Source of the DNA: Flavobacterium sp.
GTDB taxonomy: Bacteria > Bacteroidota > Bacteroidia > Flavobacteriales > Flavobacteriaceae
NCBI GenBank assembly: GCA_016787805.1
Contig: JAEUTY010000019.1
Location: forward strand, 1-54,891
DNA: 54,891 bases
Direction of reading: 5' to 3'
Below the pieces are notes generated by a model that saw only the letters and a program-made list of their open reading frames with translations, made no database searches and had not been told where the DNA came from. The first letter of the stretch is position 1, and every line of letters starts with the position of its first letter. Shown here piece after piece: positions 44,224 through 52,687 of this stretch. Position numbers and translations under genes: made by a program.

Positions 44224-44796
44224 ATGTTTCAGTTAGGAAAAACCATAGTTTCGGAGGATATTTTAGAAAAAGATTTTGTGTGTAATCTTTCGGCTTGTCA
44301 TGGTGCTTGTTGTATAGATGGTGATGCTGGAGCTCCTTTGAATGAAGAAGAAACCAAAATTTTAGAAACGATTTATCCGCAAGTAAAACCATTTTTACGA
44401 AAAGAAGGAATCGAAGCCATTGAGCGTTTGGGAACTTGGGTAAAAGGAACTGATCAAGATTTGGAAACACCTTTGATTGATAATAAAGATTGTGCGTACG
44501 TAATTTTTGACGGGAAAACTGCTTTGTGTGGCATAGAACAAGCCTATAATCAGGGTGTTGTAAGTTGGAAGAAACCTGTTTCGTGTCATTTGTATCCGAT
44601 TCGCGTCAAGGATTTTACTGAATTTGCGGCTGTGAATTATGATCGTTGGGATATTTGTGATGATGCTTGTGCACTGGGTAAAGAATTGCAAGTTCCGGTA
44701 TATAAATTTGTAAAAGAAGCACTAGTCAGAAGGTTTGGCGACGATTGGTATATTGAACTTGAAAAAGTAGCGGAAGATTTAAAAAATGGAAAATAA
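44224..44796 (+). CDS. DUF3109 family cysteine-rich protein
   Basis: 190 residues started at MFQLGKTIVSEDILEKDFVC. Conserved cysteines are seen in CNLSACHGACC, DCAYV, ALCGIEQAY, SCHLYPIR and DICDDACALGKE, the pattern of DUF3109, which is related to YkgJ-type metal or iron-sulfur binding proteins. Function is unknown. A TACCTTTG box lies at 44189-44196, 27 bp before the start. It shares its terminator with the tRNA gene on the other strand. Confidence 0.88.
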   Translation: MFQLGKTIVSEDILEKDFVCNLSACHGACCIDGDAGAPLNEEETKILETIYPQVKPFLRKEGIEAIERLGTWVKGTDQDLETPLIDNKDCAYVIFDGKTALCGIEQAYNQGVVSWKKPVSCHLYPIRVKDFTEFAAVNYDRWDICDDACALGKELQVPVYKFVKEALVRRFGDDWYIELEKVAEDLKNGK

Positions 44797-44826
44797 AAAA
44801 ACGCCTTGAATTTCAAGGCGTTTTTT
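44795..44826. terminator. Bidirectional terminator
   Basis: ACGCCTTGA (44801-44809) pairs perfectly with TCAAGGCGT (44813-44821), with A and T runs on either side. It ends the DUF3109 gene on the plus strand and lies 1 bp beyond the tRNA-Ala 3' end on the minus strand. Confidence 0.92.
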
Positions 44827-44827
44827 G

Positions 44828-44901
44828 TGGAGAAGATGGGGCTCGAACCCACGACCTCTTGACTGCCAGTCAAGCACTCTAGCCAACTGAGCTACATCCC
44901 C
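44828..44901 (-). tRNA. tRNA-Ala (anticodon GGC)
   Basis: A full cloverleaf is seen on the minus strand. The acceptor starts GGGGATG, the D arm is GCTCAGTTGGCTAGAGT and the anticodon stem CTTGA/TCAAG encloses CTGGCAG with anticodon GGC. The variable loop is AGGTC and the T arm GTGGGTTCGAGCCCCAT. The discriminator is A and the CCA end is not encoded. The acceptor stem has one U-U mismatch (position 6/67) and one G-U pair. Confidence 0.95.
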
Positions 44902-45089
44902 AATCGCAAGCAAATATATAAACAAATCTTTAAAAGAAGCAAATAAAAATTAAGCAATTAAAAATTAACACTTTAAAGCGATAAAGTGATAAAAAAATGA
45001 TAAAAAAAATTTTTTTTCTCAAGGAAAAACACCTAATATTGTCCATCTTAAAAAAAACTAAACTATTAACTTCAATTTAAACCACAAAC

Positions 45090-46904
45090 ATGAAAAAAAT
45101 TACATTCCTTTTTTCGTTTTTATTACTCTCCTTTTTAAGTGAGGCACAAGTAATAGCTTCACAAAATTTTGACACCGCTTTGGGTTGGACATCAACCAAT
45201 ACTACAAGTGACGCCGGTACTACTATTGCTGCTTGGTCAAGAAGAACTGCCGGAACTACACCATCTTGTGCTCCTTTCGCTGGAGCTGGTATGGCTCGTT
45301 TCAATTCGTATAACATACCTGCCAATGGAACAGGTAGATTAACTTCTCCAGCAATGACTTTTGCAGGTTCAAGCTACAGAGTTAAACTTAAAATGTACAG
45401 AGACAACGGTTATCCAACTGATGCAGATAATATTAAAGTATATTACAATACAACTAGTGCTGCTGGAGGAACTTTATTAGGTACAGTTAACCGCTCAAGA
45501 TCGTTAGCTCCAATTGTTAGTGCTGATGGTTGGTATTCATATACTTTTGATATTCCTGGAAATCCAACAGGAACAGGATATATTAATATTTTAGGAACTT
45601 CATTTTACGGGAATAATATCTTTATTGATGAGGTTTCAATTGAACAAATTCAAGCTAATGATGCTGAAATGAATGCATTCAATATTAATTCTATTATTGC
45701 TGCAGGGACAACATCCATTACTGGAACAATCAAAAATTTAGGGTTAACAACAATTACTTCAGTAGATCTAAATTGGCAAGTTGATTCGGGTACAATTTAT
45801 ACTCAATCATTAACAGGTTTAAATATTGCAGCAGGGCAAACATATAACTTCACACATTCTAACCAATGGGATGCAACTCCAGGTTTGTATTCTGTTAGAA
45901 CTTGGGTAACTAATATCAATGGTGGTGCTGTAGATGGTGATACAACTAATGATCAAATTACTAAATCGGTTGCTGTAGCTAGTAATTCTACTGCTAGATT
46001 CCCTTTGTTTGAAAAATTCTCAAGTGCTACTTGTGCACCTTGCGCTAACTTTAACACTAATTATTACACTCCATTCTATACAACAGGCAACAATCAAAAC
46101 AGTATGGCTTACATTAGCTACCAAGTGAACTGGCCTGGTGCTGGAGATCCATATTATACAGCTGAAGTTGGGGCTAGAGTAGGATATTATGGTGTGAGTG
46201 GTGCGCCAACTTTATTTATAGATGCAAGAGACAACACTAATTTTAATACCGCTCAATTACAAACAGGTTTGAACAATGCTTTATTAGTTCCAGCTTATTT
46301 TGGATTATCAGCAACTAAAGAATTGGTTGGTGATCAAATGACAGTTAATGTTACTACAACTCCCTATTTGACAGGCACATACAAAATGCACGTTGTTGTT
46401 GTTGAAAAAGTAACAACAGGAAACATTGCTACTAATGGTGAAACTTCATTCAAACATGTAATGATGAAAATGATTCCTGATGCTAATGGAACAACGATTA
46501 ACTTTACTCATGATGTTCAAGCAACCAATACTTTCCAAGCTACTTTATCAGGATTGAATATTGAAGAAATGGATGATTTAGATGTAGTAGTTTTCATTCA
46601 AAATAATGCTAACAAAGACGTTATGCAATCAACTTATGCTACTGAAGCTTTGGCGACTAGTGAGTTTGGTTCTACAGCTCAAATCAAAATGTGGCCAAAT
46701 CCATCAACTGGAATTGTAAGAGTTGCAACTGAAACACCAGTAAACGTTTTAATTACAGATATTAGCGGTAAAGTTGTTTTCACTATGAATGAAGTTTCTA
46801 ACGAAACTCAAATGAACTTATCTTCTTTACAAAAAGGAATTTATTTAGCTAAAATGACAACAATTGAAGGAGTTGAACAAACTCAAAAAATTGTTTTAAA
46901 ATAA
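45090..46904 (+). CDS. T9SS-exported protein with Omp28-like thioredoxin-fold domain
   Basis: 604 residues. After the signal peptide (ending SEAQ) comes a jelly-roll, adhesin-like domain (about 20-185, NFDTALGWTSTNTT ... FIDEVSIEQ), then a CARDB-like beta domain (190-295). The Omp28-related thioredoxin-like domain follows (300-500), with the motif FSSATCAPCANFN (Cys315, Cys318) and GVSGAPTLFIDARDN as the cis-Pro region. The tail MWPNPSTGIVRVATE ... KIVLK is a type A T9SS sorting domain. It should be displayed or released outside the cell. A redox role is suggested by CxxC but is not shown. A similar lipoprotein is encoded at 51114. Confidence 0.88.
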   Translation: MKKITFLFSFLLLSFLSEAQVIASQNFDTALGWTSTNTTSDAGTTIAAWSRRTAGTTPSCAPFAGAGMARFNSYNIPANGTGRLTSPAMTFAGSSYRVKLKMYRDNGYPTDADNIKVYYNTTSAAGGTLLGTVNRSRSLAPIVSADGWYSYTFDIPGNPTGTGYINILGTSFYGNNIFIDEVSIEQIQANDAEMNAFNINSIIAAGTTSITGTIKNLGLTTITSVDLNWQVDSGTIYTQSLTGLNIAAGQTYNFTHSNQWDATPGLYSVRTWVTNINGGAVDGDTTNDQITKSVAVASNSTARFPLFEKFSSATCAPCANFNTNYYTPFYTTGNNQNSMAYISYQVNWPGAGDPYYTAEVGARVGYYGVSGAPTLFIDARDNTNFNTAQLQTGLNNALLVPAYFGLSATKELVGDQMTVNVTTTPYLTGTYKMHVVVVEKVTTGNIATNGETSFKHVMMKMIPDANGTTINFTHDVQATNTFQATLSGLNIEEMDDLDVVVFIQNNANKDVMQSTYATEALATSEFGSTAQIKMWPNPSTGIVRVATETPVNVLITDISGKVVFTMNEVSNETQMNLSSLQKGIYLAKMTTIEGVEQTQKIVLK

Positions 46905-46914
46905 TATTAAAATA

Positions 46915-46942
46915 CATCAGGAATCACTATTGATTCCTGATG
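46915..46942 (+). other. Perfect intercistronic hairpin
   Basis: CATCAGGAATCA (46915-46926), loop CTAT, TGATTCCTGATG (46931-46942): a 12-bp perfect stem between two T9SS genes on the same strand. It is not followed by a T-run, so it may be a processing or stability element of a joint mRNA. The next start codon is 16 bp further on. Confidence 0.65.
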
Positions 46943-46957
46943 TTAAAAAAAAATACA

Positions 46958-47692
46958 ATGAAAAGAATACTACTTTTAACTTCTGTTTTAATAAGTGCTT
47001 TTGGGTTTTCTCAAATAGCTCTTACCAGACATGATGGTACTCCTGTTAGTAATGGTCAAGTTTTGGCTTTTAACTCTAATTCAGGAACAGCTGCTGAGTT
47101 TGATTTTTATGTTAAAAATACTTCATCAACAGCTTCTGTAAATGTCAAGATTAACTGTATGTCTTTGGTAAATACTGATGGCTTTGGATTTGAACTTTGT
47201 TTTGGTAACGAATGTCTTCCCGATGTTGAAGAAGGAATGACCTATCCAATTAATACGCCTTACGTTACGTTACCACCATTAGGCCAAAGCGGAAATGACG
47301 GGCATTTTTTAAATACTCCTGTTGCTTCTAATACAGCTCCTTTCCCTAAAGATTATGTGTTTCGTTTCTTTCAATCAGGCAACCCTCCAGGGTCAAATAC
47401 AATTGATGTAACCTACCGTTATGATCCTAATTTATCTAATGAAGAAATTTCTCAATTGCAATCATCAGGTGTGATTGTTAAATCGACCCTTGTTGAAAAC
47501 GAATTGGTGTTGGATGTTCTAAAAGGAGATTCAATGGTAATTTATGATTTAAACGGAAAAGCAGTTTTGACTTCTAAATTGAATTATGGAATTCAAAACA
47601 TTTCTGTTTCTGATTTGTCATCGGGAGTTTATATTATTAACTTCATTAGCTCTGAAGGAAATACATCAACTAAAAAATTTATAAAGAAATAA
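46958..47692 (+). CDS. Small secreted protein with T9SS sorting domain
   Basis: 244 residues started at MKRILLLTSVLISAFGFSQ, a clear signal peptide; an upstream ATG at 46940 lies within the hairpin and would spoil the signal. The middle (about 20-165) is a beta-sandwich with two Cys-bearing strands (NVKINCMSLV, ELCFGNECLP) that could form disulfides. The C-terminus (LVLDVLKGDSMVIYDLNGKA ... LSSGVYIINFISSEG ... KKFIKK) is a type A sorting domain. Function is unknown. It lies 53 bp after the Omp28-like gene and is probably cotranscribed with it. Confidence 0.82.
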   Translation: MKRILLLTSVLISAFGFSQIALTRHDGTPVSNGQVLAFNSNSGTAAEFDFYVKNTSSTASVNVKINCMSLVNTDGFGFELCFGNECLPDVEEGMTYPINTPYVTLPPLGQSGNDGHFLNTPVASNTAPFPKDYVFRFFQSGNPPGSNTIDVTYRYDPNLSNEEISQLQSSGVIVKSTLVENELVLDVLKGDSMVIYDLNGKAVLTSKLNYGIQNISVSDLSSGVYIINFISSEGNTSTKKFIKK

Positions 47693-47713
47693 TTTTTCTT
47701 ATTTAATTAATAT

Positions 47714-47747
47714 AAAAAAAGGCTCACAATTTTGTGAGCCTTTTTTA
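47714..47747. terminator. Bidirectional terminator
   Basis: AAAAAAGGCTCACA pairs with TGTGAGCCTTTTTT around a 4-base loop (47715-47746). It overlaps the stop codon of the convergent cytochrome gene. Confidence 0.9.
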
Positions 47748-48827
47748 TAATGAATTTATCCAATCTTCAATGAGTTGAACTCCTTCAGTATGTTTAATTG
47801 TCCTTCCCAAAGGAGGCATGATATAAAAATTGTCTGTATGCGTATTAACTCTGTAATGTAAAATGGACTGAGCGACATTGTTGGGTTGAACAATACGTCC
47901 TGTATATCCCGGTACGAAATGTTCAGCATTGACCCCAACTCCCATCATAACAGGGTTGGTGGTTTCATTAAAAGCAAAACGCAAACTCAAGTGAGCTGCT
48001 TCGCCGTCGTTAATGTGGCAATGTGCACAATTAGCATCGAAATAAGAGCGAACTCTATGGTCAATTGAATTTGATGCATCCTTATAATTGACAGTTGAAA
48101 CAATAGTTGAAGGAAGATTGTTTTCTAAGTAACCAAATTCAATTAATTTAGATAATTGATTTTTAGAGCCTTCACTATAAGTATAATTGGTATTCAAATT
48201 TTGGGGTTTAATTCCAATCGGAATTTTTTGAAGAGTGGTAATATTTCCATGACATCTAAAACAATCTGCATCCACAATAGGAGTTCGGTAATCAACTGTT
48301 TGAATAACATTGTTTTCATCTTTCCATGAGATGGTTCGATTGGTTTGAGCCGTTTCCAAAAAAGCATCCGTTTGTTGTGTATTCCAAATGTATTCTGCAA
48401 AAACCCAACCATCCGATTTTCGAATCATTATTCGAGTTTCGATTATTTGAGTAGTGTTATTAGGTTGAACATTGTCATAATAAAACACTTTTATTAATGC
48501 CGCACCTACAGGTAAGTTTAAAATTTCACCGTCACTGGTGTAGGAAGCTTTTGTTCCGTTTGGCATCCAAATGAAGCGTTTTTTTAATGCATATTCTGAG
48601 AAAAGTTCACTAGCAGGTTTATATGGTATCACACCATAAGAGGGGTTCAAATTTTTGAGCTCGCCTTCAAAAAACTTATAATCTGAAAGTTTTGGATAAG
48701 GAACAACTGTCAAATCCATCACTACAGGCGATACTTCAATGTATTCTTCATCTGAAGAACTACAAGCATAACATAATGATAAAAAAACAATCAATACAAA
48801 TACAGCTATTTTTTGAACCTTTATCAT
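47745..48827 (-). CDS. Diheme c-type cytochrome lipoprotein (SO2930-like)
   Basis: 360 residues. The N-terminal hydrophobic segment ends in LCYACSSSDEE, a probable though not classical lipoprotein site at Cys22. Two heme-c motifs are present: CFRCHG (Cys189-His193) and CAHCHI (Cys267-His271). A likely axial Met is in FYIMPPLGR. The layout, with PYPKLSDYKFFEG at the start and a short IEDWINSL tail, fits the SO2930-type diheme cytochromes. It lies 12 bp after the DUF6029 gene and is the third gene of an operon with TlpA. The electron donor and acceptor are unknown. Confidence 0.85.
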   Translation of the reverse strand: MIKVQKIAVFVLIVFLSLCYACSSSDEEYIEVSPVVMDLTVVPYPKLSDYKFFEGELKNLNPSYGVIPYKPASELFSEYALKKRFIWMPNGTKASYTSDGEILNLPVGAALIKVFYYDNVQPNNTTQIIETRIMIRKSDGWVFAEYIWNTQQTDAFLETAQTNRTISWKDENNVIQTVDYRTPIVDADCFRCHGNITTLQKIPIGIKPQNLNTNYTYSEGSKNQLSKLIEFGYLENNLPSTIVSTVNYKDASNSIDHRVRSYFDANCAHCHINDGEAAHLSLRFAFNETTNPVMMGVGVNAEHFVPGYTGRIVQPNNVAQSILHYRVNTHTDNFYIMPPLGRTIKHTEGVQLIEDWINSL

Positions 48828-48839
48828 AGTATTTCAACT

Positions 48840-50534
48840 TTAAAATGATGTGTTTAATGATAATGAAACACCAGAACTCTCAGGAACAAATCGGCATACA
48901 CCGCCAACACACACTAATCCACCACGTTGTCTGCCATAATTCAAAGCAATACGTGTTGAATTTCTTCTGAAAGCTCCTCCAACATTAAAATAATGATTTC
49001 TGGCGTAATCTAAATCATTTCCATAATTGTATAAATCACTAAGATAAAACGAAAGCTTTGAATTTAAGTTAAACTCAGCAGTTGCTCCAGCCCAATTCTT
49101 TTTATCATAATCGGCCCACATATGTTCACCCATTACTCTTAATGATCGTGTTGCAGTAAATTTATAAGTAGCTTCAGCTGCCACTATATTGGTGTTGACT
49201 TCACCTTTAGCATCTTCGATGTACTTTTTATTGTAGTATTGATTGATATAACTAAAAATCGATTGCCATTTATTGTTCCATTTTTTGGTGATTTCGATGT
49301 TGTAGTCAGTGAACATTCTTTTACCAAAACCAAAATAGTCGGTTTGATAATCTTGAGGATTAAATATATAGAAAGTTCCACCTAATGCATTCCAGTTGGA
49401 AAAATTCAAAGCCACTTTCATTCCGTTTTTTCCACCCAAGGTAGAACCTTTTTTAAAATCGTAAAAAATGTCAATCTGACCGCCAATTTCTCCAGCTTTC
49501 ACAAAATTGGCATCCGAAAGCAATACATTAGGTTGTGATTGATAAACGTAAATGTTGGCCAAGTTATAATGGTGTTGTTTGGTTAAACTGGGCATAAAAT
49601 TCATTATTCGGTCATTGAAAGTGTTTCCTTTGGCATCTCTTTCCGAGAAGAAGCTCATGTTTTCTAGTCGACGAAAAGAAGCATCAACTCCGAATCCTTT
49701 TTTAGAATACCCCAAATTAATTAACAAAGCGTTTCCTGGTTTGATTAATCGGTTGTCAATTTGACCTGGTGCTTGAACCACAGCGTCTTTTGATTTATAG
49801 TCAAACTCTGATGAAAAATACAAAGCATCGTGATTCACGCTCAACCTTCCGGCATAGCCATGGGTTACATCGTCAAAATTTGGGTTTTCTATAGCCGTCT
49901 TTTCATCTCGAGCAACATAAGTTAAACCCATTGTTAAATCAGTTTTTTCAAATTTGAAAAGCGATGACAAACCAATTTCGGCATCGGCACCATATATTTT
50001 ACCTTTGCTTACATCAAAACCTGTTCTTTGTTGACCGTAAATAGATTTTAAAGTGATGTAATTGGTAGGTTTAAAAATCAGCCTTCCGCCACGTAAAGCA
50101 TTATTGATGCCTAAAGCACGATCTTCCCAACTTCTATACAATAAACCACTGCCAAATTGTTCGTAAAAATAACCAGCGGTAATGTCAATTTTTTCGTTCT
50201 TGAATTGTAAAAAGTAAGTAGCAACATTTACTCCATCGTATTTTGGATTCATGTTTAGCAAGGCGTTTTCCATATAGGATTCTCCTTGAATACCTGCAGA
50301 CCAATTTTTATATTTTAGATTTAAAAACAAATAACTGTTTGAACGAACAGGTTGTTCTGGGTGAACAGTTGGATTGTCAAATTCGTCACGCACTCCAGTA
50401 TCATTCAAATACCATTGGGAGTTGGATTCAAAACCACCATTAAAATTGAGATTTTGTTTTTCTTTTTCTTGTGCAAAAGTTGTAGCTGTTGTAAGGCTTA
50501 AAACTAGTAGTTGAGTTAGTTTGTTTAGTTTCAT
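48840..50534 (-). CDS. DUF6029-type outer-membrane barrel protein
   Basis: 564 residues. A signal peptide (ending TTATTFAQ) is followed by repeated amphipathic strands with aromatic girdles, and the C-terminus ends in Phe (LSLNTSF), as in barrels folded by BAM. The segment FLQFKNEKIDITAGYFYEQF, then GSGLLYRSWEDRALG, is what I recognise from DUF6029 proteins. It has no Cys-rich centre apart from a late VCVGGVC. The start overlaps the TlpA stop by one base (TAATG), so it is translationally coupled to the thioredoxin. Transport or adhesion roles are both possible. Confidence 0.8.
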   Translation of the reverse strand: MKLNKLTQLLVLSLTTATTFAQEKEKQNLNFNGGFESNSQWYLNDTGVRDEFDNPTVHPEQPVRSNSYLFLNLKYKNWSAGIQGESYMENALLNMNPKYDGVNVATYFLQFKNEKIDITAGYFYEQFGSGLLYRSWEDRALGINNALRGGRLIFKPTNYITLKSIYGQQRTGFDVSKGKIYGADAEIGLSSLFKFEKTDLTMGLTYVARDEKTAIENPNFDDVTHGYAGRLSVNHDALYFSSEFDYKSKDAVVQAPGQIDNRLIKPGNALLINLGYSKKGFGVDASFRRLENMSFFSERDAKGNTFNDRIMNFMPSLTKQHHYNLANIYVYQSQPNVLLSDANFVKAGEIGGQIDIFYDFKKGSTLGGKNGMKVALNFSNWNALGGTFYIFNPQDYQTDYFGFGKRMFTDYNIEITKKWNNKWQSIFSYINQYYNKKYIEDAKGEVNTNIVAAEATYKFTATRSLRVMGEHMWADYDKKNWAGATAEFNLNSKLSFYLSDLYNYGNDLDYARNHYFNVGGAFRRNSTRIALNYGRQRGGLVCVGGVCRFVPESSGVSLSLNTSF

Positions 50535-51013
50535 TATTTCAATGACTTCAGTTTTTCAAATAATTCTACTTCGCTTCCAGGAACATATCCGTTTTGAATG
50601 TGAACGATTTTACCGTTTTTTACTACAATAGTGTAGGGAATGTTAACAATTGAAAGCGCTCTTTTAAAATCTTGGTTGGTGTCTAATAAAATTTTATAGG
50701 TCCACTCTTTTCCATTTACCAAAGGTTTTACTCTTTTTTGTGTACGAGAATCATCAGTTGAAACTGCAATCACCTCAAAATTCACCTCCTTTTTCCATTC
50801 TTCTTGTACATCATTCATTTCGTCTAATTCATTAATGCATGGCGCACACCAAGTTGCCCAAAATGAAAAAACATACAATTTGTCTTTTTCGTTGAAATCA
50901 TTTTTTAAGGAAACCGATTTTCCTTCAAGCGATGTTAAACTCAAATCAGGGAGGTTGTTTTGAGCGATTAAATTAAATCCTACAAAAAGCAATAATAGGG
51001 ATAAATTTTTCAT
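50534..51013 (-). CDS. Secreted TlpA-like thioredoxin
   Basis: 159 residues, signal peptide plus a single thioredoxin domain with WCAPC (Cys56, Cys59) in FSFWATWCAPCINELDEM and a cis-Pro in VNIPYTIVVKNGKI. It is the first gene of an operon with the DUF6029 barrel and the diheme cytochrome. In the envelope such proteins keep cysteines reduced, for example those that receive heme in cytochrome c. The neighbouring heme protein makes that a reasonable guess, not a proof. Confidence 0.9.
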   Translation of the reverse strand: MKNLSLLLLFVGFNLIAQNNLPDLSLTSLEGKSVSLKNDFNEKDKLYVFSFWATWCAPCINELDEMNDVQEEWKKEVNFEVIAVSTDDSRTQKRVKPLVNGKEWTYKILLDTNQDFKRALSIVNIPYTIVVKNGKIVHIQNGYVPGSEVELFEKLKSLK

Positions 51014-51113
51014 AAAATGTTCAATTAGAGTTGCAAATAAATAAATAATAATATTAAGATTAAAGTTTTTTTTGCTTTATTTGTAAGCAATAATCATGCA
51101 AATTTTTTTACCA

Positions 51114-51944
51114 ATGAAAAAGACTTATTTTCTTGCTTTATTTTTAATAACAATCGCTTTGACATCATGTAGTGATACTGTTATAGTCGAAAATAGACCT
51201 GATCAAAGTGCAATTGCTCCAGCTATTCCAGGTTACTTTAAAAAAAGAGCTTTGATTGAAGATTACACTGGAACTTGGTGCGGAAATTGTACTAGAGTTG
51301 CTTATGCTATTGATCTTGTAAAAGAACAATCTGATAAAGTGGTTTCTGTGGCAATTCATTACGGAAATGACCCGTATAATTTTGGTCCAGTTGCAATTGC
51401 GCCATTAAAAAACTTAATTTCTCCCAATGCACCATTGGCACTTCCTGTTTCTAGATTAAATAGATTAAATGTGTGGACGTTTCCAGAAACATCCAATATC
51501 CAAGAAGCAATTGATTTAACAGGAAACAATACAACATTAGGTATTGCAATGAACTCAACAGTCGATAACACAAGTATCGATTTAGATGTAAATGTCAAAT
51601 TTTTAGATGATTACTCCGACTTAAAATTAGTTGTATATCTATTGGAAAATCATTTAATGTATTTCCAAAGAAATTACTTGGAGTATTATGGAGGAATAGA
51701 TCCGATTCCAGTTTTTGAACACAATCATGTGTTGCGTAGTGCAATGACTCATATTTTAGGTGATGAAATTACAGGAACAACTAATGGGAATACTGTTACT
51801 AAAAATTTTTCAATTCCTGTTCCTTCTAATGTAAATGCTAACAATATTAGCTTTGTCGCTTTTGTTGTTGGAGCTGATAATAAGGTGATTAATGTGAGAG
51901 AATCTCACGCCAATGAAAATCAAGCTTTTGAAATCAATCCATAA
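51114..51944 (+). CDS. Omp28-related lipoprotein with CxxC motif
   Basis: 276 residues started at MKKTYFLALFLITIALTSCS, with a lipobox LTSC (Cys19). The Omp28-like domain carries the motif DYTGTWCGNCTRVAYAI (Cys56, Cys59), then VVSVAIHYGNDPYNFG and ALPVSRLNR. The C-terminal half is a beta domain. It is divergent from the TlpA operon. It should be anchored to a membrane by lipid, with the CxxC facing the periplasm or outside. Function is unknown; the Omp28 name comes from a Porphyromonas outer membrane protein. Confidence 0.87.
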   Translation: MKKTYFLALFLITIALTSCSDTVIVENRPDQSAIAPAIPGYFKKRALIEDYTGTWCGNCTRVAYAIDLVKEQSDKVVSVAIHYGNDPYNFGPVAIAPLKNLISPNAPLALPVSRLNRLNVWTFPETSNIQEAIDLTGNNTTLGIAMNSTVDNTSIDLDVNVKFLDDYSDLKLVVYLLENHLMYFQRNYLEYYGGIDPIPVFEHNHVLRSAMTHILGDEITGTTNGNTVTKNFSIPVPSNVNANNISFVAFVVGADNKVINVRESHANENQAFEINP

Positions 51945-51964
51945 GATAATGAATAATTAATGAT

Positions 51965-51995
51965 AAAGGTCACTTTTTTAAGTGACCTTTTTTTA
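51965..51995 (+). terminator. Terminator of the Omp28-like lipoprotein gene
   Basis: AAAGGTCACTT (51965-51975) pairs perfectly with AAGTGACCTTT (51980-51990) with a TTTT loop, followed by TTTTA. Confidence 0.92.
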
Positions 51996-52022
51996 TAGCT
52001 TTGAATCGTTAAAAATTTGATT

Positions 52023-52199
52023 ATGACTAAAGCCATTTTTTTACTCCAAAAAATTAATATCGAAGAAAAAATAAAGAACGCTCCCAATAACGGTTATCAA
52101 ATAGGTGTTACCATTGGCTATTTGTTACCTTTTGCCGTTTTAGTTGGAATTGCCTATTATATGTATTATCGAGCAAAAAACAGAAAAGACTTCGATTAA
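52023..52199 (+). CDS. Small single-pass membrane protein
   Basis: 58 residues started at MTKAIFLLQKINIEEKIKNA, with one membrane helix (IGYLLPFAVLVGIAYYMYY) followed by a basic RAKNRKDFD tail. No family is recognised. The reading frame, an ATG preceded by A-rich DNA, and its position just before queD on the same strand support a real gene. The N-terminal amphipathic part may lie on the cytoplasmic or outer face; topology by the positive-inside rule puts the C-terminus in the cytoplasm. Confidence 0.65.
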   Translation: MTKAIFLLQKINIEEKIKNAPNNGYQIGVTIGYLLPFAVLVGIAYYMYYRAKNRKDFD

Positions 52200-52204
52200 A
52201 TTCA

Positions 52205-52212
52205 TAAATTTG
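52205..52212 (+). promoter_or_regulatory. Possible -7 element for queD
   Basis: TAAATTTG is a full match to TAnnTTTG, 18 bp before the queD start codon. No TTG at the usual spacing upstream, so the call is weak. Confidence 0.35.
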
Positions 52213-52230
52213 CATTCTAATTTCTTTTCG

Positions 52231-52683
52231 ATGAGTAAAATCAGAATTACCAAACAGTTTTCGTTTGAAACAGGCCATGCATTATATGGCTATGATGGAA
52301 AATGTAAAAATGTTCACGGACACAGCTACAAACTTTCAGTAACAGTAATTGGAACACCCATTTTAGATGCCAATAACGTGAAGTTTGGAATGGTAATTGA
52401 CTTTTCGGATTTAAAAAAAATTGTAAAAGAAGAAATCGTGGATCAATTCGATCACGCCACAGTTTTTAATAAAAACACGCCACATGTTGAACTTGCCAAC
52501 GAGTTGAAAGGCCGAGGGCATCATGTAATTTTAGTAGATTACCAACCCACAAGCGAAAATATGGTCATCGATTTTGCTCAAAAAATAAAAAATCGTTTAC
52601 CGCAAACCATCGAATTGTTTTCCTTAAAACTGCAAGAAACCGAAAGTTCGTTTGCCGAATGGTACGCTTCAGATAATATGTAA
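52231..52683 (+). CDS. queD: 6-carboxytetrahydropterin synthase (QueD/PTPS family)
   Basis: 150 residues started at MSKIRITKQFSFETGHALYG. The zinc-binding His residues are in ETGHAL and NVHGHSY and the catalytic Cys is in DGKCKNVHGHS. FGMVIDFSDLKKIV and DQFDHATVFN complete the fold. QueD makes the pterin that leads to preQ0 and queuosine. A 6-pyruvoyl-tetrahydropterin synthase is the alternative; the Cys-x3-HGH spacing favours QueD. It is followed 4 bp later by the lpxH gene. Confidence 0.88.
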   Translation: MSKIRITKQFSFETGHALYGYDGKCKNVHGHSYKLSVTVIGTPILDANNVKFGMVIDFSDLKKIVKEEIVDQFDHATVFNKNTPHVELANELKGRGHHVILVDYQPTSENMVIDFAQKIKNRLPQTIELFSLKLQETESSFAEWYASDNM

Positions 52684-52687
52684 TCGA

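Noticed and set aside
44828-44901. Integration site at the tRNA-Ala gene
   Set aside because: No integrase, no repeat of the tRNA 3' end and ordinary housekeeping neighbours on both sides.
45000-45089. Promoter for the T9SS gene at TAATATTG
   Set aside because: One mismatch in the -7 element and no TTG at the right distance; not strong enough to list as a feature.
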